NCBI RefSeq assembly: GCF_002803065.1
Contig: NZ_NNBL01000011.1
Coordinates: 159,931 to 223,930 of the forward strand
DNA: 64,000 nucleotides
DNA from: Streptomyces sp. CB01635
Lineage (GTDB): Bacteria > Actinomycetota > Actinomycetes > Streptomycetales > Streptomycetaceae
Direction of reading: 5' to 3'
How positions within the stretch are numbered: position 1 is the stretch's first letter; each line of letters begins with the position of its first letter. The notes beneath the pieces are model-generated. The model searched no databases. It was given only the letters and a program-made list of their open reading frames with translations, and had not been told where the DNA came from. Below, piece by piece: positions 31,933 through 40,317 of this stretch. The position numbers and the translations under genes are program-made.

Positions 31933-32051
31933 CCGTCCGGCCCGGGATGACAACGTCCGGGTCTCGTGGAGTGGGCCGGTGACGCGGGCTCCGCCATGCC
32001 CCCGTGCCCTCCTCCCCGTCAGGCCCAGAGCCGAGCGAGGGAGAGCTCCAC

Positions 32052-34436
32052 GTGACCATCGCGCCCGCCGAACCGGCCTCAGAGCTGGCAGGGAACCCCG
32101 AACAGCACGACGCCCCGGGAACCGCGCTGCTGCGCACCCTGACCGAACTGACCGCCGACCTGACGGACACCGACCCGGGCAAGGTCGCCGCCGCCGCACT
32201 GCGCGGCAGGTCCGCCGTGGCGGCCTCCGGCATCACCGCCGAGCTGCGCTCCCTCGCCACCGAGGCCGCCGCGGGCCTCATCTCCGAGGACCCGGAGTAC
32301 TCGCGGCTCGCCGCCAGGCTCCTGACGATCAGCATCGCCGAGGAGGCCGCGTCGCAGGGCGTCACCTCGTTCTCCGAATCCGTCGCGGTGGGCCACCGCG
32401 AGGGCCTGATCGCCGACCGCACGGCCGACTTCGTGCAGCTGCACGCCGAACGCCTCGACGCGCTCGTCACCGCCTCCGTCACCGAGGGCGCCGACGACCG
32501 CTTCGGCTACTTCGGACTGCGCACCCTGCACAGCCGTTACCTGCTGCGCCACCCGATCACCCGGCAGGTCGTCGAGACCCCGCAGCACTTCATGCTGCGC
32601 GTCGCATGCGGCCTCGCCGAGGACGACTCGGTCCGCGCCCTCGACGAAGTCACCTCCCTGTACCGCCTGATGAGCCGCCTCGACTACCTGCCGTCGTCGC
32701 CGACGCTCTTCAACTCCGGCACCCGCCACCCGCAGATGTCGTCCTGCTATCTCCTCGACTCGCCCCTCGACGAGCTGGACTCCATCTACGACCGCTACCA
32801 CCAGGTGGCGCGCCTGTCGAAGCACGCGGGCGGCATCGGCCTCTCGTACTCGCGCATCCGCTCGCGCGGTTCGCTGATCCGCGGCACGAACGGGCACTCC
32901 AACGGCATCGTGCCGTTCCTGAAGACCCTCGACGCGTCCGTCGCGGCCGTGAACCAGGGCGGCCGGCGCAAGGGCGCCGCGGCCGTCTACCTGGAGACGT
33001 GGCACTCCGACATCGAGGAGTTCCTGGAGCTGCGGGACAACACGGGCGAGGACGCCCGGCGCACCCACAACCTCAACCTCGCGCACTGGATCCCGGACGA
33101 GTTCATGCGCCGCGTCGCCGACGACGGCACGTGGTCGCTCTTCTCGCCGTCCGACGTGCCCGACCTCGTCGACCTGTGGGGCGAGGAGTTCGACACCGCG
33201 TACCGCGCGGCGGAGGCCGCCGGGCTCGCGCAGAAGACGATGCCCGCACGCGAGCTGTACGGCCGCATGATGCGCACCCTGGCGCAGACCGGAAACGGCT
33301 GGCTGACCTTCAAGGACGCCGCCAACCGCACCGCCAACCAGACGGCGGAGCGCGGCAACGTCGTCCACTCCTCGAACCTGTGCACCGAGATCCTCGAGGT
33401 CACGGACGACGGCGAGACCGCGGTCTGCAACCTGGGATCGGTCAACCTCGGCGCCTTCGTGCGCGACGGCGCTGTCGACTGGGAGCGCCTGGACGCGACC
33501 GTGCGCACGGCCGTCACGTTCCTCGACCGCGTCGTCGACATCAACTTCTACCCGAGCGAGCAGGCCGGCCGCTCCAACGCCAAGTGGCGACCGGTGGGCC
33601 TCGGCGCGATGGGCCTCCAGGACGTCTTCTTCCAGCTGAAGCTGCCCTTCGACTCCCCCGAGGCGAAGGCCCTGTCCACGCGGATCGCCGAGCGCATCAT
33701 GCTCGCCGCGTACGAGGCGTCCGCCGACCTCGCCGAACGCAACGGTCCGCTCCCCGCGTGGGAGAAGACCCGCACCGCGCGCGGCGTGCTGCACCCGGAC
33801 CACTACGGCGTCGAGCTGACCTGGCCGGAGCGCTGGGCCGCGCTGCGCGAACGCATCGCCGCCACCGGGATGCGCAACTCCCTGCTCCTCGCCATCGCGC
33901 CCACCGCCACGATCGCGTCCATCGCGGGTGTCTACGAGTGCATCGAGCCGCAGGTCTCCAACCTGTTCAAGCGCGAGACGCTCTCCGGCGAGTTCCTCCA
34001 GGTCAACTCCTACCTGGTCCAGGAGCTCAAGCGGCTCGGCGTGTGGGACGCGCAGACCCGCGAGGCGCTGCGCGAGTCCAGCGGCTCCGTGCAAGGCTTC
34101 GGCTGGATCCCGGCCGAGGTGCGCGAGCTGTACCGCACGGCGTGGGAGATCCCGCAGCGCGGTCTGATCGACATGGCGGCGGCCCGTACGCCGTTCCTCG
34201 ACCAGGCGCAGTCCCTGAACCTGTTCCTGGAGACGCCCACCATCGGCAAGCTCTCGTCGATGTACGCGTACGCCTGGAAGTCGGGTCTGAAGACGACGTA
34301 CTACCTGCGCTCGCGCCCGGCGACGCGGATCGCCCGCGCGGCGTCCGCCGCCCCCATCCCCGTCCAGCAGGCCGCCGACCCCGAGGCCGTCGCCTGCTCC
34401 CTCGAAAACCCCGAGTCCTGCGAGGCCTGCCAGTAA
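32052..34436 (+). CDS. nrdA: Class Ia ribonucleoside-diphosphate reductase, large subunit NrdA
   Basis: The 794-residue catalytic subunit reduces ribonucleoside diphosphates. Active-site features: SSCYLLDSPLDELDS with the first thiol Cys, SSNLCTEI containing the radical Cys with neighbouring Asn and Glu, and TAVCNLGSVNL with the partner thiol. The C-terminal CEACQ and upstream ACS supply redox cysteines for thioredoxin exchange. GTG 32052 is chosen because the protein then starts TIAPAEP, close to the S. coelicolor sequence as I remember it. The operon is governed by the upstream riboswitch and NrdR-like boxes. The stop overlaps the nrdB start (TAATG). Confidence 0.95.
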   Translation: MTIAPAEPASELAGNPEQHDAPGTALLRTLTELTADLTDTDPGKVAAAALRGRSAVAASGITAELRSLATEAAAGLISEDPEYSRLAARLLTISIAEEAASQGVTSFSESVAVGHREGLIADRTADFVQLHAERLDALVTASVTEGADDRFGYFGLRTLHSRYLLRHPITRQVVETPQHFMLRVACGLAEDDSVRALDEVTSLYRLMSRLDYLPSSPTLFNSGTRHPQMSSCYLLDSPLDELDSIYDRYHQVARLSKHAGGIGLSYSRIRSRGSLIRGTNGHSNGIVPFLKTLDASVAAVNQGGRRKGAAAVYLETWHSDIEEFLELRDNTGEDARRTHNLNLAHWIPDEFMRRVADDGTWSLFSPSDVPDLVDLWGEEFDTAYRAAEAAGLAQKTMPARELYGRMMRTLAQTGNGWLTFKDAANRTANQTAERGNVVHSSNLCTEILEVTDDGETAVCNLGSVNLGAFVRDGAVDWERLDATVRTAVTFLDRVVDINFYPSEQAGRSNAKWRPVGLGAMGLQDVFFQLKLPFDSPEAKALSTRIAERIMLAAYEASADLAERNGPLPAWEKTRTARGVLHPDHYGVELTWPERWAALRERIAATGMRNSLLLAIAPTATIASIAGVYECIEPQVSNLFKRETLSGEFLQVNSYLVQELKRLGVWDAQTREALRESSGSVQGFGWIPAEVRELYRTAWEIPQRGLIDMAAARTPFLDQAQSLNLFLETPTIGKLSSMYAYAWKSGLKTTYYLRSRPATRIARAASAAPIPVQQAADPEAVACSLENPESCEACQ

Positions 34437-35455
34437 TGACCACCCCCAACTCCGAGAAGAACCTGCTCGACCCGGGCTTCGAACTGACCCTGCGTCCCAT
34501 GCGCTACCCGGACTTCTACGAGCGCTACCGGGACGCGATCAAGAACACCTGGACCGTCGAGGAGGTCGACCTCCACTCGGACGTCGCCGACCTCGCGAAG
34601 CTCTCGCCGGGCGAGCAGCACATGATCGGCCGCCTGGTCGCGTTCTTCGCGACGGGTGACTCGATCGTCTCGAACAACCTGGTCCTGACGCTGTACAAGC
34701 ACATCAACTCCCCCGAGGCGCGCCTGTATCTGTCGCGCCAGCTGTTCGAGGAGGCCGTGCACGTCCAGTTCTACCTGACCCTCCTGGACACCTACCTCCC
34801 CGACCCGGAGGACCGCGCGGCCGCGTTCGACGCGGTCGAGGAGATCCCCTCCATCCGTGAGAAGGCAGAGTTCTGCTTCAAGTGGATGGATTCGGTCGAG
34901 AAGCTGGACCGCCTGGAGACGAAGGCGGACCGCCGCCGCTTCCTCCTCAACCTGATCTGCTTCGCGGCGTGCATCGAGGGCCTGTTCTTCTACGGGGCGT
35001 TCGCCTACGTGTACTGGTTCCGCAGCCGCGGCCTGCTGCACGGCCTCGCGACCGGCACGAACTGGGTGTTCCGCGACGAGACGATGCACATGTCGTTCGC
35101 GTTCGAGGTCGTCGACACCGTCCGCAAGGAGGAGCCGGACCTGTTCGACGACCGGCTCCAGGAGCAGGTCACCGCGATGCTGAGCGAGGCGGTCGAGGCC
35201 GAGCTCCAGTTCGCCCGCGACCTGTGCGGTGAGGGCCTGCCCGGGATGAACACCGACTCGATGCGCCAGTACCTGGAGTGCGTCGCCGACCAGCGTCTCC
35301 AGCGCCTCGGCTTCGCGCCGGTCTACGGCTCGGAGAACCCCTTCTCCTTCATGGAGCTCCAGGGCGTCCAGGAGCTGACGAACTTCTTCGAGCGCCGGCC
35401 GTCGGCCTACCAGGTCGCCGTCGAGGGCTCGGTCGGGTTCGACGAGGACTTCTAG
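34436..35455 (+). CDS. nrdB: Class Ia ribonucleotide reductase, small subunit NrdB
   Basis: The 339-residue subunit houses the di-iron centre and tyrosyl radical. EEAVHVQFY gives the first metal Glu and His, with the radical Tyr four residues after the His. The second iron set is in ACIEGLFFYG and DETMHMSFAF (ExxH). The C-terminal tail ends DEDF, the peptide that docks into NrdA. It is translationally coupled to nrdA by TAATG. The TAG stop is also the first base of a 14-bp tandem repeat. Confidence 0.95.
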   Translation: MTTPNSEKNLLDPGFELTLRPMRYPDFYERYRDAIKNTWTVEEVDLHSDVADLAKLSPGEQHMIGRLVAFFATGDSIVSNNLVLTLYKHINSPEARLYLSRQLFEEAVHVQFYLTLLDTYLPDPEDRAAAFDAVEEIPSIREKAEFCFKWMDSVEKLDRLETKADRRRFLLNLICFAACIEGLFFYGAFAYVYWFRSRGLLHGLATGTNWVFRDETMHMSFAFEVVDTVRKEEPDLFDDRLQEQVTAMLSEAVEAELQFARDLCGEGLPGMNTDSMRQYLECVADQRLQRLGFAPVYGSENPFSFMELQGVQELTNFFERRPSAYQVAVEGSVGFDEDF

Positions 35456-35524
35456 GCCGGGGTCTCCGGGCCGGGGTCTCTTGACCGCGATCTCCGGGCC
35501 GGGATCTCTCGGCCGCGATCTCTA
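35455..35524. repeat. Five tandem 14-bp repeats filling the nrdB 3' gap
   Basis: Units start at 35455, 35469, 35483, 35497 and 35511, each a variant of ggccgsgrtctcyn. The array begins on the last base of the nrdB stop codon and ends on the last base of the convergent small gene's stop codon. It shows no clear dyad, so it is more likely a slippage product than a terminator. Confidence 0.85.
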
Positions 35525-35701
35525 GGCGACGGTAGTGAACTCGGCCCGGCGGGACGGGCGTTCGGCGTCCCGCCGGGCTGCCCGCTGGGCCTCCCGGATC
35601 TGCCGGTCGATCCGGCGGTCGTGGGCGGCCCCGTACAGGGACGGGGCCGCCAGGAGGAGGAAGACGAAGAGGACGGTGAGGAAGTTCATCGCTGTGTTCA
35701 T
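35522..35701 (-). CDS. Small single-pass membrane protein, 59 aa
   Basis: Start MNTAMNF at 35701 is chosen for the GGAGG just upstream. One helix (FLTVLFVFLLLAAPSLYGA) is followed by a highly charged Arg-rich tail (HDRRIDRQIREAQRAARRD). No known family. It lies antisense to the nrdB-araC direction, so it interrupts what is an nrdABS operon in S. coelicolor. Confidence 0.66.
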   Translation of the reverse strand: MNTAMNFLTVLFVFLLLAAPSLYGAAHDRRIDRQIREAQRAARRDAERPSRRAEFTTVA

Positions 35702-35795
35702 GTCCTCCACTCTCGTCCGTCGCGGACCCATCCGGCAGTGGCAGGACTGTCGCTGACCCTCGAATTACTGCCAACCGTGCGGCACACTGGACGGC

Positions 35796-36758
35796 ATGCT
35801 GAAGAACGTGGCCGCAGTGCTGCTCGACGGTGTGCATCCCTTCGAACTCGGCGTCATCTGCGAGGTGTTCGGCCTCGACCGGAGCGAGGCCGGGCTCCCC
35901 GTGTACGACTTCGCGGCGGTGTCCGTCGAAGGGCCGGAGCTGGCCACCCATGTGCCGGGCATGACGATCTCCACCCCGTTCGGCCTGGAGCGGCTGGAGG
36001 AGGCCGACCTCATCGCCGTCCCCGCGGCGGGCACCCTGCGCGACGGCTACCCGCCCGAGCTGCTCGACGCACTGCGCCGCGCGGTCGACCGGGGCGCGCG
36101 CGTCCTCAGCGTCTGCTCGGGCGTCTTCGTGCTCGGCGCGGCCGGGCTCCTTGACGGACGGCGGTCCGCGGTGCACTGGCGGTACGCGGACGAACTGGCG
36201 GTGCGCCACCCGCGCACCCGCGTCGATCCCGACGTCCTGTACGTCGACGAGGGGCCGGTCATCACCTCGGCGGGCACCGCCGCCGGCATCGACGCCTGTC
36301 TGCACATCGTCCGCAAGGAGCACGGCTCCGAGGTCGCCAACGCCATCGCCCGCCGCATGGTGGTCCCGCCCCACCGCGACGGCGGGCAGGCCCAGTACGT
36401 GAAGCGGCCGCTGCCCGCCACTCCCTGCGACACCGTGGGGGGCGTACTGGCGTGGATGGAGGCCCATCTGGACGAGACGCTGACGGTCGAGGAGCTCGCG
36501 GCGCGCGCCCTCATGTCGCCGCGCACCTTCGCGCGTCGCTTCCAGCAGGAGACGGGGACGACGCCGTACCGGTGGCTGCTTCGCCAACGGGTGCTGCTGG
36601 CACAGGAGTTGCTGGAGCAGACGGACGAGACGGTGGAGTCGATCGCCGGGCGGGCCGGGTTCGGCAATGCGGCGGCGATGCGGCATCAGTTCATGAAGGC
36701 GCTGGGCACGACGCCCAACGCCTTCCGGCGTACGTTCCGGGTGCGGTCCGCGGCCTGA
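35796..36758 (+). CDS. nrdS: AraC-family regulator with DJ-1/PfpI-like N-terminal domain (NrdS)
   Basis: The 320-residue protein is of the GlxA-type: an N-terminal amidotransferase-like domain (VLLDGVHPFELGVICEVFG; nucleophile elbow VLSVCSGVFVLGAAG with Cys near 109) and a C-terminal AraC domain with two HTHs (EELAARALMSPRTFARRFQ and SIAGRAGFGNAAAMRHQF). In S. coelicolor the AraC gene after nrdAB is named nrdS. Here a convergent small gene and the repeat array intervene, so it likely has its own promoter. Its targets are not known to me. Confidence 0.87.
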   Translation: MLKNVAAVLLDGVHPFELGVICEVFGLDRSEAGLPVYDFAAVSVEGPELATHVPGMTISTPFGLERLEEADLIAVPAAGTLRDGYPPELLDALRRAVDRGARVLSVCSGVFVLGAAGLLDGRRSAVHWRYADELAVRHPRTRVDPDVLYVDEGPVITSAGTAAGIDACLHIVRKEHGSEVANAIARRMVVPPHRDGGQAQYVKRPLPATPCDTVGGVLAWMEAHLDETLTVEELAARALMSPRTFARRFQQETGTTPYRWLLRQRVLLAQELLEQTDETVESIAGRAGFGNAAAMRHQFMKALGTTPNAFRRTFRVRSAA

Positions 36759-36808
36759 GTGCGCGGGGAGTCGGCCGACCGGCCCCCGCGCACCGGGCGC
36801 GTGGACCG

Positions 36809-38188
36809 CTACCCGCGCCCCTCCACCCGCAGCAGCGCCCGCTTGGGCTGGAGCGTGATCCCGACGCGGGCCGTGCTGTCCGTCTCCGCGGCCGGAACCA
36901 GTCGCCAGCGGGGCGTCACCGTGGCCAGGATGATGGCCAGTTCGGCCATGCTGAAGTGATCGCCGGGGCACTTCCGGTTGCCGACACTGAACGGCATCAT
37001 CGCGCTCTGCCGGCTTTCCGCGGCGCGTTCCGGCAGCCAGCGGTCGGGGTCGAACTCCAGATGGTCCGGGAAGGACCGCGGATCGCGCTGCATCGCATAC
37101 GGGCTGTAGACGATGTCCGCACCGGCCGGAATGTGATAGCCGCCGAGCTCGGTATCGACGGCGGCCTGCCGCGTCAATATCCATACGGCCGGCCGTATGC
37201 GCATCGCCTCCGTGATGACATTGCGCGTGTGGATTAGGCCCTTGAGGTCGGCGAATGCGACGGGGCGGCCGGCCGTCACGGATTCAACCTCCTCGTGCAA
37301 CCGGCTTTCCTGCTCGGGGTGTTCTGCAAGGAGCTGGAACGTCCACGTGAGGGTCGACGCGACATTCTCCGCGCCGGCCACGACGAGGGAGACGACTTGG
37401 TCGTGCACCTCCTGCTCGCCGACCGTTTCGCCATTCTCGTCCTCGGCGCCGAGCAATGCCGCGAGCAGGTCACCCGGATTGACGCCGGACGCGCGCCGCT
37501 CGGCAATGATCTCGTCCACCAGCCGATGCAAATCGGCCAAGGCCCGCTCGAATCGGCGATTGGCCGGAAGTGGCAGCCGGTAGAAGGGGCCGACGGACAG
37601 GACCATGCGCCGGTACAGGCCGCTGAAGACCGTGTGCAGCGAGGAGCTGAGCCGGTCGGCGCGCTCGTCGACCGAGTCGACGTGCAGGACGGAGCGGGCG
37701 ACGATGCGCACCGCCGTGCGGAACACCTCGGCGCCGATGTCGACCGTCTCGCCGGGCTTCCAGCGCGCCGCCATGGCGCGCGCCTCCTCCTCCATCACGG
37801 TCGCGTGGTCGGCGATGCGGTCGGTGCGGAACGCGGGCTGGATGGTGCGCCGCTGGCGCCGGTGCATGGGCCCGTTGCTGGTCGCCACGCCCTTGCCGAG
37901 GAGCACTCCGAGGGTGTCCCAGAGGGGCCCGCCGACCATGTAGTCGGGGCTCTTGAGGAGCGTGGCCACGAGGTCGGGATCGCAGACCGCGTACGCCGTC
38001 TTCGGGCCGAGCCGGAGGCGGACCAGGTCGCCGTGACCGCGCAGTGAGGCCACGAAGGCGAGGGGGTCGCGCACGAGGTTCCAGGCGTGCCCGAGGAGGG
38101 GCGCGCCGCCGCCGGCGTACGGCGGTGTGCGTCGCTCACCGGGTTCCGCCACGGCCGGAACGGAGGATTCTGCCGATTCGACGGTCAT
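36809..38188 (-). CDS. cyp170A1: Cytochrome P450 CYP170A1-like, albaflavenone synthase
   Basis: The 459-residue P450 has ExxR (EAMR), the PERW-like RWLPERA segment and the heme loop PFSVGNRKCPGD with Cys ligand. It should oxidise epi-isozizaene to albaflavenols and albaflavenone. The I-helix reads VVAGAENVAST, so the canonical oxygen-activating Thr position is Asn275. DENGE at 250-254 occupies the place of the DDxxD that S. coelicolor CYP170A1 uses for moonlighting farnesene synthesis. The start overlaps the eizS stop (ATGA), so the two are co-translated. Confidence 0.92.
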   Translation of the reverse strand: MTVESAESSVPAVAEPGERRTPPYAGGGAPLLGHAWNLVRDPLAFVASLRGHGDLVRLRLGPKTAYAVCDPDLVATLLKSPDYMVGGPLWDTLGVLLGKGVATSNGPMHRRQRRTIQPAFRTDRIADHATVMEEEARAMAARWKPGETVDIGAEVFRTAVRIVARSVLHVDSVDERADRLSSSLHTVFSGLYRRMVLSVGPFYRLPLPANRRFERALADLHRLVDEIIAERRASGVNPGDLLAALLGAEDENGETVGEQEVHDQVVSLVVAGAENVASTLTWTFQLLAEHPEQESRLHEEVESVTAGRPVAFADLKGLIHTRNVITEAMRIRPAVWILTRQAAVDTELGGYHIPAGADIVYSPYAMQRDPRSFPDHLEFDPDRWLPERAAESRQSAMMPFSVGNRKCPGDHFSMAELAIILATVTPRWRLVPAAETDSTARVGITLQPKRALLRVEGRG

Positions 38189-39285
38189 TCGTCACCTGCC
38201 TGGTCGCTGATGTACGGAGGAGTGGCGCGGTCGTCCCAGCTGTCCACCTGATAGCGGCCCGACTCGTGGTGGAACCAGTACACGGAACTGAACCAGTTCC
38301 GCATATTGGAGACGCACGACCTGAGTGCCTGGGCGAGGCTCTCGCCCGCTAAAGTCCCGTCGGCCACTTCGTTCGCCATACGCAGAACTTCGGGCTCCGC
38401 GACCAGGAATTCAAAAATGCATCCGCGAACCCTTCGGTGGACTTCTTCCACGGCCTCTTCGAGGGAAAGCCCCTCATGCTGGATGAGGCTTATTCCGAGG
38501 TTGTGGAGTTCATCGCCCGCGAGTTCCTTGGGCAGTGAGCACAGGTCGTTGTACCACGCGGCGAAATCCTGGCACGCGAGCGCGGCACGCCGGTATGCGG
38601 GGCTTTCGAGCACCCATTCCGGGAGCTCGTACTGCGCGGTCGGCTCGAGGAGATCGAGCCATATCCAGTGCGCGAAGGTATTCCTTCGGAGTGCGATGTA
38701 CTCCTCGACCGAAGGCACCGTTCCCGAGGTCCGGTTCCGGAATTCCTGGTCGTAGGCGTCGATCACCACGTGGAAGTGGCGGGCGAACCGGGCGTTCCAT
38801 GAACGGGTGAGGGAGCCGTTCAGCCGGAGCACACTGTCGGCGAACGCCGCAACCAGAGGGTCCCTGTGGTGCAGATGGAGCTGAGGTGCCTCAAGTGCCG
38901 CGTGGAGCTGGACGGCGAGGCGTCGCCAGGCGCCGGCCCGGCCGTGGATCACGTCGCGGTCGTGGCGGTCGTCCCAGACGAAGAACCACGCGCTGTAGTC
39001 GCAAATCGCGGAGAGGAGGTCGTCGGGGGCTCCTATGTAGTAGCCCGCCATGAGGTCGGTGTAGCAAAGGCCATCGGCATATTTCTCCACCTTGTCGGGC
39101 GACATGAGCCGCTTTTGGAGCAGCCAGGACCGCGTCTTCTCCTGAAGCTTTGGCCAATACGGATGCAGATTGCGAGGAAACGCCTCCTCGATCACCGGTA
39201 GCGCCAGCGCCGGTGGGACCGCTGTCTGCGTCTGTGTCTGCACCCGAGTCCGTGAAGTGCTGTGTGAGAAAGCAGGCACGAACAA
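38185..39285 (-). CDS. eizS: epi-Isozizaene synthase (class I sesquiterpene cyclase)
   Basis: The 366-residue terpene cyclase turns farnesyl diphosphate into the tricyclic epi-isozizaene. The Asp-rich motif is FVWDDRHDRD, the NSE triad is YNDLCSLPKEL, and the C-terminal HHESGRY supplies the RY pair. HWIWLDLLEP contains the active-site Trp. Similarity to S. coelicolor SCO5222 is high by eye. The first 25 residues are variable and Thr/Gln-rich. The gene leads an operon with the P450. Confidence 0.95.
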   Translation of the reverse strand: MFVPAFSHSTSRTRVQTQTQTAVPPALALPVIEEAFPRNLHPYWPKLQEKTRSWLLQKRLMSPDKVEKYADGLCYTDLMAGYYIGAPDDLLSAICDYSAWFFVWDDRHDRDVIHGRAGAWRRLAVQLHAALEAPQLHLHHRDPLVAAFADSVLRLNGSLTRSWNARFARHFHVVIDAYDQEFRNRTSGTVPSVEEYIALRRNTFAHWIWLDLLEPTAQYELPEWVLESPAYRRAALACQDFAAWYNDLCSLPKELAGDELHNLGISLIQHEGLSLEEAVEEVHRRVRGCIFEFLVAEPEVLRMANEVADGTLAGESLAQALRSCVSNMRNWFSSVYWFHHESGRYQVDSWDDRATPPYISDQAGDE

Positions 39286-39601
39286 CCCCTCTCAGCCGCC
39301 TGATGGCGTGCGCCCCTCCGCCGTGCCGGGCGCGCGCCGTTGCGTATCCCCGCACTTTCTATTCAGCACTACAACTGACCGTTCTGGGAACGGATTTGCT
39401 CCCCTCACTCCCCCCATGCGCCGGAAAAGTCCCCTTAGGTGACTGATTTTGGATCATCTGGGGCCGATCCGGTTCGCACACCTGACCGCAAGGGTGGTCC
39501 GGGCCCCGAACACGCGAGCGGCGCCCGGCCAGTTGGGAACCTGGCCGGACACCGCTCGGATGTCACTCGGGTGCGCTCAGGGCCCAACAGGCCCTTCCCA
39601 C
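39286..39601 (-). promoter_or_regulatory. eizS upstream region
   Basis: This 316-bp gene-free region separates def from eizS, both on the minus strand. The distal part holds the def terminator (39515-39558). The eizS-proximal part (39286-39500) is relatively AT-richer around 39360-39445, as expected for a promoter, but I could not assign -10/-35 elements or a regulator site. Confidence 0.35.
39515..39558 (-). terminator. def transcription terminator
   Basis: A two-part stem: an outer 7 bp (39515-39521 with 39552-39558) and an inner 8 bp (39525-39532 with 39541-39548) around an 8-base loop. It lies 44-87 bp after the def stop on the minus strand. Confidence 0.55.
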
Positions 39602-40252
39602 TCAGTCGTTGGAGACGACCTCGTAGCGCGGGGTGCCCTCGGCCATCTGCTGCATGGCGTCCTTGCGCTCGCGCTTGGAGAGTCGGTCGATGTACAGGTA
39701 CCCGTACAGGTGGTCCGTCTCGTGCTGGAGGCAGCGCGCGAAGTAGCCCGTGCCGCGGACCTTGATCGGGTTGCCCTTCTCGTCCTGCCCGGTCACCACC
39801 GCGTAGTCGGGACGCGCGAGCGGCGCGTACGCCGTCGGCACGGACAGGCAGCCCTCGTTCGAGTCGTCGAGGCGGCGCTGGTCCGCGGGCAGCTCCTGGA
39901 GCACCGGGTTGCAGACCACGCCGGTGTGGCGCGCCCCGTCGTCGTCCGGGCAGTCGTAGACGAAGACCTTCAGGTCGACGCCGATCTGGTTGGCGGCGAG
40001 GCCCACGCCCTCCGCGGTGCGCTGGCTGGCGAACATGTCGTCGACCAGCTGCGCGAGCTCGTCGCCGAACTCGGTGACGTCCTTGCACTCCTTGTGCAGG
40101 ACGGGGTTCCCGACGACGGTGATCGGCCGCGACGTGCCGCGCGCGACGGCGGCCTCCTCGCGGGCGGCGTTGTCCTCGGTGTCGAGGACGAAGCCCTCGT
40201 CGTCCACGGGGAGCACTCCGGCGTGCTCGTGCTCGGTGTCCTGCTGCGCCAT
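39602..40252 (-). CDS. def: Peptide deformylase
   Basis: The 216-residue enzyme removes the formyl group from nascent proteins using a metal ion. All three motifs are intact: GVGLAANQIG, EGCLSVP (Cys ligand) and QHETDHLYG (two His ligands and catalytic Glu). The first ~40 residues are an acidic N-terminal extension (HEHAGVLPVDDEGFVLDTED) not needed for the fold. It stands alone with its own terminator. Confidence 0.95.
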   Translation of the reverse strand: MAQQDTEHEHAGVLPVDDEGFVLDTEDNAAREEAAVARGTSRPITVVGNPVLHKECKDVTEFGDELAQLVDDMFASQRTAEGVGLAANQIGVDLKVFVYDCPDDDGARHTGVVCNPVLQELPADQRRLDDSNEGCLSVPTAYAPLARPDYAVVTGQDEKGNPIKVRGTGYFARCLQHETDHLYGYLYIDRLSKRERKDAMQQMAEGTPRYEVVSND

Positions 40253-40317
40253 GTCCGACGTACGCCTTCCGGTACCTGCTACGACAAATTTTCCGGGGTA
40301 CAGCCTACGGGGACCGG

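Noticed and set aside
31784..35455. A single 1223-residue open frame spanning the nrd leader, nrdA and nrdB
   Set aside because: The first two-thirds are an Arg/Pro-rich shadow of nrdA in another frame; only the last third is real (nrdB, which starts at 34436). The leader part lies in the riboswitch.
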